This document shows, piece by piece, positions 25,187-31,104 of a stretch of DNA of 31,104 nt. The notes beneath the pieces are model-generated. The model was not told the DNA's origin. It made no database searches and worked only from the letters and a program-made list of their open reading frames with translations. The stretch's first letter is position 1. The number at the start of each line of letters is the position of its first letter. The position numbers and the translations under genes are program-made. Source of the DNA: a virus; IMG/VR virus record IMGVR_UViG_3300030329_000517, positions 3,372 through 34,475 of that record, one strand, 5' to 3'.

Positions 25187-26814
25187 TAGAAATCCTCCTT
25201 TCCCTCTTTTTCAAAACCATAAGATTTTACTTCTTCTGGAGAGGCACTTACTACCATCCTTCCAGTTTCTTTAGAGTAATGTAAGGTATCAGAAATTCCT
25301 GTTTCTCCTGTCCATCTATTCTTTAAGACTCTAACTGTAGTGAGATCTGGATTCTCCTCATCTTGTTGATTACGTTCACAACCAATTACAATATCTGATA
25401 ATTGTGCTATACCATGTGAACCTCTTAGTTGATTCAGAGATGTACGAACTCCTTCCTCATGTCCTTTGTCTCCCGAAGGTCTACGAAGATGAGAAACTAG
25501 AACTAAAGAACATTGAACTTCTTCAACTAAACTTCTGAGTTTAGTCATTACAAAGTCTAACATTCTCCTTTCATCTCCACCTTCTAAGCCTGAAAGAACT
25601 ATTGTTATATGGTCAAGAAATATATAAGAACATCCTACTCCTTTAACTAAGTACCTAATCTTATTAAGAAGATGATTTATTTCCATTGATCCCCAATGAT
25701 CATAAAGATATAAATTACCAGTACCTAGTACATTATCAAACCCATCTTTTAATTCTTCCTTAGTACAATCTACACTTTGAAGATGGATAGGTTTATTTAA
25801 ATACAGCCCAATAAAACCTAAAGCTGTACGTTTTGTATTTTCTTCTAATGCAAGATAACCTACTTTTTGATCTTGTAACATAAGTGAATAGGATATTTCT
25901 CTACATATTTGAGATTTACCTATCCCTGATCCTGCTGTTATAGTGACTATTTCACCTTTACGAATACCTTGAGTCATATTATTCAAACCATTAAAAGGAT
26001 AAGGCATTGAATCAGTTTCCTGCTCAGTACTTACAAGATCCCATATGTCTCTGGTATCTATTATCCCATCTGGTCTATAACTTTTTGCATTCCATAAAGC
26101 ATTTATTATTTCAGATCCTCTTCCATTTTGGATCATTTCATTAGGATCTTTTAATGGTAGAGTAGCTATCTTCACCTTACCGGGAGAAAATAACTGAACA
26201 CAATCATCAACAGCTTTTTGTCCTGCTTCATCTTGATCAAACATTAAAATAACTGTTTCAAAATTTTCCAAATATTCTAGATCATTTTGAATAGCTTTCC
26301 TTGCTCCTGCTGCTCCAGTTGGAATAGAAACAACGGGCCATTTATTACCCTGTGCCTGAGAAACAGACATTGCATCTATCTCACCTTCACATACAGTAAC
26401 CATCTTTCCTTTTTCCCAAAGATGTTTCCCATATAATCCTGCTTCTTTGGTATCCCCAATGAAAAGAAAATCTTTGTTGGGGAAACGAAGTTTTTGAGCT
26501 ATTACATGTCCATCTTTTTTGTAGTTTGCTATTTGAACTTTTTTTCCTTTGAACTCTCCAACTTCATATCCCCATTTATCTACAGTAGCTTTATTAAGTC
26601 CTCTTTTTTTAAGAGGTTGTGTTTCTCCTTTTATAAAATCCATTGAATATTTCTCCTCTTGTTTAATGTTATTTTCGTTATCTCCTTTCTGTCTATAATT
26701 GCATCCCGGAGTAAAACACCAACCATGCCCATCATCATAGATTGCAAGGTTATCTACTGAACCACATCTAGGACATGGAGCATGGGAGATGCAAGTAGAT
26801 TCTTGTTCTCCCAT
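25186..26814 (-). CDS. Primase-helicase, T7 gp4-like, 542 aa
   Basis: It makes RNA primers and unwinds DNA at the fork. The N-terminal zinc ribbon has CPRC (Cys14, Cys17) and Cys33/Cys38. The TOPRIM domain shows VTVCEGEIDAMS (Glu143) and ILMFDQDEAG (Asp193, Asp195). The RecA-type helicase domain shows ITAGSGIGKSQI (Walker A, Lys300, Ser301), SYIFLDHITIVLS (Walker B, Asp401), LVLVSHLRRP (motif 3) and LRGSHGIAQL (motif 4). The acidic C-terminus ends GKEDF. In T7 an acidic tail with a terminal Phe binds the DNA polymerase. Length is near T7 gp4A (566 aa). A perfect AAGGAGG precedes the ATG, which lies 9 bases after the endonuclease gene. Confidence 0.97.
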   Translation of the reverse strand: MGEQESTCISHAPCPRCGSVDNLAIYDDGHGWCFTPGCNYRQKGDNENNIKQEEKYSMDFIKGETQPLKKRGLNKATVDKWGYEVGEFKGKKVQIANYKKDGHVIAQKLRFPNKDFLFIGDTKEAGLYGKHLWEKGKMVTVCEGEIDAMSVSQAQGNKWPVVSIPTGAAGARKAIQNDLEYLENFETVILMFDQDEAGQKAVDDCVQLFSPGKVKIATLPLKDPNEMIQNGRGSEIINALWNAKSYRPDGIIDTRDIWDLVSTEQETDSMPYPFNGLNNMTQGIRKGEIVTITAGSGIGKSQICREISYSLMLQDQKVGYLALEENTKRTALGFIGLYLNKPIHLQSVDCTKEELKDGFDNVLGTGNLYLYDHWGSMEINHLLNKIRYLVKGVGCSYIFLDHITIVLSGLEGGDERRMLDFVMTKLRSLVEEVQCSLVLVSHLRRPSGDKGHEEGVRTSLNQLRGSHGIAQLSDIVIGCERNQQDEENPDLTTVRVLKNRWTGETGISDTLHYSKETGRMVVSASPEEVKSYGFEKEGKEDF

Positions 26815-26823
26815 AGTCCTCCT

Positions 26824-27192
26824 TTATTTTTCATGAATCCAAGAGTTAGGTACTATAGATTCAGCGTATAAAAATTCATATTTCTCACACCATTCTCTGC
26901 AAGTAAACCTTCCTCCTTGAACTTGTTTATTTAATTTTTGAAATACAAATCTAATGTCTAATTCGGGATGTTGTTTCCTTATGAGTTTATGTTTTCTTTG
27001 ATCTTCATATTTGAACCATCCCTTGACTTCTATTAGAATTCCATTTGGAAGCAGAAAGTCTGGAGTATATCTTTTTGGAACTTCATATTCAATTTTATGA
27101 GGTTCAAAGATAAAATCAACTCTCTGCTTCTCTAATTGTTCTGCTACTAATCCTTCAAGATCAGATCTATAGCGATTAAAAATCTTCTTCAT
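26824..27192 (-). CDS. Endonuclease I (Holliday-junction resolvase), T7 gp3-like, 122 aa
   Basis: The sequence parallels T7 endonuclease I: RSDLEGLVAEQLE (Glu13), YTPDFLLPNGILIEVKG (Asp45, Glu55, Lys57), then KLIRKQHPELDIRFVF and a C-terminal YAESIVPNSWI. These match Glu20, Asp55, Glu65 and Lys67 of the T7 enzyme with the same Asp-Glu-Lys spacing. It resolves branched DNA during packaging and helps degrade host DNA. I take the ATG at 27192; the frame is open further upstream, but that stretch is simply the out-of-frame end of the ssDNA-binding protein gene. The overlap with that gene is 17 bases, and the Shine-Dalgarno is weak, so translation is probably coupled. An in-frame ATG 9 bases upstream is an alternative. 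Confidence 0.93.
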   Translation of the reverse strand: MKKIFNRYRSDLEGLVAEQLEKQRVDFIFEPHKIEYEVPKRYTPDFLLPNGILIEVKGWFKYEDQRKHKLIRKQHPELDIRFVFQKLNKQVQGGRFTCREWCEKYEFLYAESIVPNSWIHEK

Positions 27193-27736
27193 TATTACCA
27201 TTAGAATTTTCTTCAACAAATGGATTATTAGAAGATTCTTCTGAAATAAATCCTTCCTCTTTTTCAAAGAGTTCTGCTGATCCATCATACTCAACAAGAT
27301 CAATAACCTGAACTGCATTGAAATATAATGTTACACCAGACTTTCCATTGACTGTATAAGGAACTGGATTATAAGAAACTTTAACAGTTGATCCCCAACC
27401 AATATCTACATTACATGGTTTAGCTGATGAATCTACTATCATTATTTTTCTTTCCTGTTCTACTCCATTCTTTCCTCTGAAACGTGGCTTTTGTTTGAAC
27501 TTGAAGATAATATCATCACCATCTTCTTTATATGGGATATGCTCAGATGGTTTTTTACCTGATGCTTTAACTTCATCAGCAACCCAACCATCAATTTTAC
27601 TCATCAAATCTTTTGCTTCTTCTGACTTAACTGGAAGCATCAAAGTAATTTGATATGTATCATATTCTGGATGAGGTTGTTTGATATTAACCCATTTACA
27701 TTTTGCTTTTGGACTAACAAGTTTTTGTTGTGCCAT
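27176..27736 (-). CDS. Single-stranded DNA-binding protein, T7 gp2.5-like, 186 aa
   Basis: The position (between the early region and endonuclease I) and architecture fit T7 gp2.5. There is an OB-fold-like body (KAKCKWVNIKQPHPEYDTYQ near the N-terminus, then strands such as IIFKFKQKPRF, RKIMIVDS and GVTLYFNAVQVIDLVEY) and an acidic tail ending NGNNEEDF. In T7 the tail's terminal Phe is essential and contacts the polymerase and primase-helicase. It coats ssDNA and coordinates the replisome. T7 gp2.5 is longer (232 aa). An AAGGAG Shine-Dalgarno precedes the ATG, and the gap upstream is purely AT-rich. Confidence 0.87.
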   Translation of the reverse strand: MAQQKLVSPKAKCKWVNIKQPHPEYDTYQITLMLPVKSEEAKDLMSKIDGWVADEVKASGKKPSEHIPYKEDGDDIIFKFKQKPRFRGKNGVEQERKIMIVDSSAKPCNVDIGWGSTVKVSYNPVPYTVNGKSGVTLYFNAVQVIDLVEYDGSAELFEKEEGFISEESSNNPFVEENSNGNNEEDF

Positions 27737-27746
27737 TTTGTTCTCC

Positions 27747-27782
27747 TTTATATATTATTATATTATATATTATATATTATAT
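27747..27782. other. 36-base tract of only A and T
   Basis: Positions 27747-27782 contain no G or C and consist of irregular TATAT/TATTAT units. The tract spans the last codons of the 76-aa gene and the short gap before the ssDNA-binding protein gene. It could melt easily. In T7 the primary replication origin is a promoter pair (phi1.1A/B) behind the RNA polymerase gene, followed by a 61-base AT-rich segment. Here a promoter-like element sits about 240 bases upstream of this tract. An origin role is a suggestion only. Confidence 0.35.
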
Positions 27783-28000
27783 GATTGATAAGATTTAAAT
27801 TCATTTAAGATCTCTTTTTGAATAGGATCTAAACCATCTTTTATTTCTTCTTCTTCTATATCTTCATTATCCTCCTTTGTAAAAAAGTTTATAAGAAACT
27901 CTGGATCTATACCAGAATTATTTAATTCCATATAAGTATCTACAGGTAAAGGTTCTCCTGATTTTAATATCTTTATTGCTTGATATTCTATATCTTTCAT
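27770..28000 (-). CDS. Small acidic protein of unknown function, 76 aa
   Basis: I do not recognise a named family. The protein starts MKDIEYQAIKILKSGEPLPV, continues with TYMELNNSGIDPEFLINFF, and then has a very acidic stretch (residues 41-55, EDNEDIEEEEIKD). The first half (helix, S-G-x-P-L-P-x-D, helix, G-I-D) looks like a small helix-turn-helix-like unit that I associate with small early proteins of other podoviruses. T7 has small genes, including the host-RNA-polymerase inhibitor gp2, in the stretch between its RNA polymerase and gp2.5, but there is no sequence evidence for that role here. I chose the ATG at 28000 with AAAGGAA upstream; the frame also extends to a TTG at 28030, but that would run through the promoter-like element. 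Confidence 0.75.
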   Translation of the reverse strand: MKDIEYQAIKILKSGEPLPVDTYMELNNSGIDPEFLINFFTKEDNEDIEEEEIKDGLDPIQKEILNEFKSYQSYNI

Positions 28001-28003
28001 AGT

Positions 28004-28030
28004 GTTCCTTTCTATATCTAGAGTGGTCAA
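28004..28030 (-). promoter_or_regulatory. Putative phage RNA-polymerase promoter after the RNA polymerase gene
   Basis: On the minus strand this reads TTGACCACTCTAGATATAGA then AAGGAAC. The core CCACTCTAGA (28017-28026) is identical to that of the element before the late genes. TATAG directly follows the core, so if the G is +1 the layout resembles T7 promoters (TATAG at -4 to +1). It lies in the 39-base gap after the RNA polymerase stop, the T7 phi1.1 position. The polymerase's own specificity loop differs from T7, so a different promoter sequence is expected. Confidence 0.6.
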
Positions 28031-28039
28031 AAAGAATTA

Positions 28040-30478
28040 TTAACAGAAAAAATAAGGTGATCTTAACACCTCATGAATATTAAGACTTCCCATCTTAGGA
28101 GGTTCAGGAACTTCATCTAATACCTCCAAAGCTGCCTTACGAAAGTCCTCTAAAACATCATTGTTTTTATAAATATCTACAAATGCTTCTCTTAAAAGCT
28201 TTGCAAGTTTAGGAGTATTATGAGCATGTGTTCCATAACTATCATGGATCATAGCAAAATTATTAATACCCTCTTTACTACATAAATTAACAGTAAGAGT
28301 TAGTGCTGAAGCATCCAGAGAATGTACAAAGTTAGGTGCTGAACCATTAACAGATCTATGAATATCTATTTTCTTACCATCTTCTTCATGTATAACTGGT
28401 TTTAAAAGTTTACCATCAATGGTAGTAGTAATTCTTCTCCATTTGAAAGCTTTATAATGTTGATAAACATAAAGTCCAGTAGGAGTATTCCAGATTACTG
28501 GATAACCCTTCTTAGAAAGTTCTGAGCTTACATGTCTAATCCAGTTCATAGCTTCTCTTGCTGAAATTACAACTTCTCCTATAGCATTCCAGACTAAAGA
28601 AGTTATCCAGTTTATGTACTTGGATAAGGTTTCATTTTCAGAAATTTTAAATTCTTCTCCTTTCCTAAGTTGTTCTTTTACATATTCCTCTACATAAACC
28701 ATAGCACTAAATCTTGTTCCACCATAGGGAACTACCATTACTGGTCTTTTAGTCATCTTACGATTTATAAGACCTGACTCAAGCCATTTTTTAGCTATTG
28801 GACATTCAGCATCAGCATGTTTTTTACATTCTCTTAAAACTACATCTGCTACTTCCTGATAAATGTCTTGAGGAGCATCTTCTTTTGTTAAGTTTGTTGC
28901 TTTACCTCCTACAGGACATCTCAACATAGCTGAATAATGCTGTAAACCATTGTTAGAGCCATCTAAAGCTATCGGGAGATAGCTGAGTACCCCTAGACCT
29001 TTTCTTTTCAATACAGCCCATTCTAAGCAGAATGCAAAGAACAGCCAAGCATCATCAAATTTAGTCCACCAATCATAATCAAGTCCAAGTTCAGCAGATT
29101 TGATAATATGCTCCTCATTATCCATTACCCATTGGATTCTTTCTGTAAAACTTACTTTATCTATTCCTGCACAATTAGCACCATGAATAGCAAGCCAATC
29201 TTTTTGCTCTTGATTCTCTATTGGTAACCCTTCTGCAAATGTTAGTAGAGATTTAGCATACTCTGTTCCTTGAGGAGTCAAAAAGCTGCTTATTGTATAT
29301 TTCCTTCCTCTAAAATCTGCTTGGTAAGGAAAATATATCTGTTCAAATTTATTAAATCTTTCAGCAAGATTTAAAGTTCTCATAAATTGTAAGATTTGAC
29401 TTTTTCTTCTGATATTTTCCTCATAAATTTGAGTTGCTTTTATTTTCCAAGCTTTAAATTTTTCTTTAGTTTCCTCATCCATCTCAGATTTTTTAAGGTT
29501 CTTTGGAATATCACTAACAGGCAATTCTAATTCTCCATAGTCAGGTATTGAACCTATAAGTCTCCTTTGATCCCAAGCTTCTTTCATAACTTTTAAAACT
29601 TTAGAATTTACTTTCCATTTGGTAGCTTGGAGTTTGTTAGTACAATCAAATTCCATTCCCATTTGGTGATAAGGTAATTCTGTTTTTACGTTTTTAAAAG
29701 TATCTTTTATAAATGGTAGCCTGTGACTAATATATCCACCATTAAAACCATTAGTCCATTCTTTAGGTGTAACTACCATAGGTAGATAGGCAGGAGACAT
29801 TAGTTCTCCTTGATTAATTATATCTTGAATCATATCAAGAGTTGCTTGAGTTGGTACAATCGTATAAGAACTAAACTTTTTTCCTATAGTTTTTGTACTT
29901 CCAAGTTTTATTAACCCTGTTGATCTAATAATTAAATCTATCATTAATTGACCTACTTGAGTTCTTTCAACTTGAGTCCATACTGGTATCTTATCTTTTA
30001 TTTTATAAGAAGCATGACGTATTAAACCATACCTTCTATAATGCCTAGATGCAGATATTTTCCCAAGTTTTTGAAGTAAATAATCAAAGTATTCTTTATC
30101 TGTAGATTCCCATAAATTAAATCTAACTTGGTCACTTAATGCCTGTCCTATTTGATGTGATAAATTTACAAATTTCTGAGAATGTGAGATTCCATCCATT
30201 ATACATCTCAAACTTATAAATGCAGACACATCACTATCTAACATAGCTAGAAGTGGACTCACAGCTTTCATCCTTCCTGCTTTACTAACTTCTTCTTTAA
30301 TATGTTTATCAATAGCTTTACTAAGGGATGTTACTGTTTTTTTCATCAGTAATATTCCATGAAGAGTTATAGATTCTGTACCTTTTTGTTTAGCTTCTCT
30401 TACTTGTTTTTGAAACTTCTCAATTCCAGTATAAACCATTTCCTCTTCTAAACTTTTTTGCTCTTCAAATATATTCAT
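28040..30478 (-). CDS. Phage single-subunit RNA polymerase, T7 gp1-like, 812 aa
   Basis: It transcribes the phage middle and late genes. Catalytic motifs are intact: LPIALDGSNNGLQHYSAMLR (motif A, Asp506, T7 Asp537), KMTKRPVMVVPYGG (motif B, Lys577 and Tyr585, T7 Lys631 and Tyr639) and FAMIHDSYGTHA (motif C, Asp746, T7 Asp812). PYQADFRGRKY and PNFVHSLDASAL are further conserved segments. The specificity loop region (about residues 665-700) is unlike T7, implying its own promoter set. The C-terminus ends SPYFFC instead of the FAFA of T7. Length is 812 against 883 in T7; the shortening is mainly N-terminal. The ATG directly follows the stop of the 50-aa gene (TAAATG), with GAGGAG just upstream inside that gene's last codons. 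Confidence 0.97.
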   Translation of the reverse strand: MNIFEEQKSLEEEMVYTGIEKFQKQVREAKQKGTESITLHGILLMKKTVTSLSKAIDKHIKEEVSKAGRMKAVSPLLAMLDSDVSAFISLRCIMDGISHSQKFVNLSHQIGQALSDQVRFNLWESTDKEYFDYLLQKLGKISASRHYRRYGLIRHASYKIKDKIPVWTQVERTQVGQLMIDLIIRSTGLIKLGSTKTIGKKFSSYTIVPTQATLDMIQDIINQGELMSPAYLPMVVTPKEWTNGFNGGYISHRLPFIKDTFKNVKTELPYHQMGMEFDCTNKLQATKWKVNSKVLKVMKEAWDQRRLIGSIPDYGELELPVSDIPKNLKKSEMDEETKEKFKAWKIKATQIYEENIRRKSQILQFMRTLNLAERFNKFEQIYFPYQADFRGRKYTISSFLTPQGTEYAKSLLTFAEGLPIENQEQKDWLAIHGANCAGIDKVSFTERIQWVMDNEEHIIKSAELGLDYDWWTKFDDAWLFFAFCLEWAVLKRKGLGVLSYLPIALDGSNNGLQHYSAMLRCPVGGKATNLTKEDAPQDIYQEVADVVLRECKKHADAECPIAKKWLESGLINRKMTKRPVMVVPYGGTRFSAMVYVEEYVKEQLRKGEEFKISENETLSKYINWITSLVWNAIGEVVISAREAMNWIRHVSSELSKKGYPVIWNTPTGLYVYQHYKAFKWRRITTTIDGKLLKPVIHEEDGKKIDIHRSVNGSAPNFVHSLDASALTLTVNLCSKEGINNFAMIHDSYGTHAHNTPKLAKLLREAFVDIYKNNDVLEDFRKAALEVLDEVPEPPKMGSLNIHEVLRSPYFFC

Positions 30479-30631
30479 TTAGAACTCCTCTTTACGAATA
30501 GTTAATGAGTGACCTGACAATATAAAATATAATACTATCAAGATAGTTATAAATACTCCTACTAAAAATCCAAATCCAAATATACTAAAGAATACTAATA
30601 TATCTGGCAATATTAAGAACCATCTTTCCAT
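30479..30631 (-). CDS. Small single-pass membrane protein, 50 aa
   Basis: The frame starts at an ATG ending at 30631 and stops with a TAA that abuts the RNA polymerase ATG. The protein begins MERWFLILPD, followed by a long hydrophobic helix rich in Phe, Ile, Leu and Gly (about residues 11-39) and a short C-terminal tail SLTIRKEEF. There is a clean AGGAG 8 bases before the ATG, and the last codons (GAG GAG) serve as ribosome-binding site for the RNA polymerase gene. It overlaps the methyltransferase end by 19 bases. No family is recognisable. A holin-like or host-membrane-directed early protein is possible, but nothing in the sequence decides this. Confidence 0.7.
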   Translation of the reverse strand: MERWFLILPDILVFFSIFGFGFLVGVFITILIVLYFILSGHSLTIRKEEF

Positions 30632-31104
30632 AGTCTTTCTCCTATAGCTTTGATTACTGGTACAGTTACACTATTACCAATCATTTTATAGAGATTAGTG
30701 TCTGCTATGTTTAATTCTTTTGCTTTGAAATACATTTCATCAGATGCTCCTTGTAATCTAAAGCATTCTAAAGGCGTTAATCTTCTTACTCTTGCACCAT
30801 CCACAATAGTTTGTTCTATCGTAGGTGAAGTTGTAAGAGTACCAACTAATCCATCTTTTTTCTGGACAATTTCTTTACCTCTTCTAGGTGAATAATCTTT
30901 TCCAGTTTTTTTCATGTGTTCTTGTCTTATTTTCCTAGCTTCTTCTGTTCTCCTTTCTGTTAGTACAAATGGTTGTCTCCTTCCACCTTGCATAGTGTTT
31001 AATGTAGGTGAAAGTCCTTCTGGATCATATACTCTATTGTTACTATGAATAGGTTTATTAACTTGAATAAGTTGTCTCCTATTCTTTTTTAAAGTGTTTG
31101 TGTC
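30613..31104 (-). CDS. DNA (cytosine-5) methyltransferase, C-terminal part (5' end outside window)
   Basis: The frame is open to the right edge of the window, giving 163 residues of the C-terminal part. It contains GLSPTLNTMQGGRRQPFVL and GLVGTLTTSPTIEQTIV, which are typical of the target-recognition region of phage C5-methyltransferases, then RRLTPLECFRLQG (motif IX) and YKMIGNSVTVPVIKAIGERL (motif X, which folds back on the SAM-binding domain). The PCQ catalytic motif and the FxGxG SAM site must lie upstream and cannot be checked. An internal ATG at 30993 is not a sensible start because it would remove part of the recognition domain. Such enzymes usually protect phage DNA from host restriction. 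Confidence 0.92.
   Translation of the reverse strand, partial: DTNTLKKNRRQLIQVNKPIHSNNRVYDPEGLSPTLNTMQGGRRQPFVLTERRTEEARKIRQEHMKKTGKDYSPRRGKEIVQKKDGLVGTLTTSPTIEQTIVDGARVRRLTPLECFRLQGASDEMYFKAKELNIADTNLYKMIGNSVTVPVIKAIGERLWKDGS

Noticed and set aside
27193-27318. A 42-codon upstream extension of the endonuclease I frame
   Set aside because: The extension is the out-of-frame end of the ssDNA-binding protein gene and has no counterpart in T7 endonuclease I. The ATG at 27192 gives the family's usual N-terminus.
27737-27782. AT-rich palindromes as an intrinsic terminator before the ssDNA-binding protein gene
   Set aside because: The pairing is only A-T, with no GC stem, and the tract lies partly in coding sequence.
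1-31104. Signs of a prophage, tRNA genes, CRISPR arrays, insertion sequences or anti-phage systems
   Set aside because: No integrase, attachment-type repeat, tRNA cloverleaf in a gap, repeat-spacer array or transposase was seen. The gaps are too short for such elements.

Overview
The window is an AT-rich, 31 kb stretch of a T7-like podovirus (Autographiviridae type). Every gene I can support lies on the minus strand, tightly packed, so the gene order reads from the right end of the window to the left. The single-subunit RNA polymerase, a gp2.5/gp3/gp4/gp5/gp6-type replication set and the gp8-gp17 virion series are all recognisable. The base composition, a vitamin-B12-dependent (class II) ribonucleotide reductase, a short T7-type DNA polymerase and a tail fibre with SAK-x-W-type repeats suggest a marine phage of the pelagiphage or cyanopodovirus kind. 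That habitat call is inference. I see no host genes, tRNAs, CRISPR arrays, transposons or attachment site.

Right part (31104 to about 27700), early region: the end of a DNA cytosine-5 methyltransferase (N-terminus outside the window), a 50-residue membrane protein, the phage RNA polymerase, and a small acidic protein. Immediately downstream of the RNA polymerase gene is a promoter-like sequence whose 10-base core (CCACTCTAGA) recurs only once elsewhere as far as I can see, just before the late genes.

Middle part (about 27700 to 19940), DNA metabolism: ssDNA-binding protein, endonuclease I (Holliday-junction resolvase), primase-helicase, DNA polymerase, a PD-(D/E)XK-like nuclease whose start lies 122 bases inside the polymerase gene, 5'-3' exonuclease, a DUF3310 protein (T7 gp1.7 type), and the ribonucleotide reductase. 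Together these degrade or process DNA, make dNTPs and copy the genome.

Left part (about 19900 to 1), virion genes: the second promoter copy, then gp6.5-like and gp6.7-like small proteins, an unknown 160-residue protein, a gp7.3-like protein, portal, scaffold, major capsid protein, two perfect tandem inverted repeats where T7 has its T-phi terminator, tail tubular proteins A and B, a gp13-like GNAT-fold protein, internal virion proteins B, C and D, and the N-terminal two-thirds or so of a tail fibre that runs off the left end. Lysis genes and terminases are not in the window.

The most interesting points are the paired promoter-like elements at the positions of T7 phi1.1 and phi6.5, the long out-of-frame overlap at the end of the polymerase gene, two small genes that are easy to miss, the twin hairpins after the capsid gene, and a run of head and tail genes without Shine-Dalgarno sequences. 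I do not see a wholly new multi-gene system.
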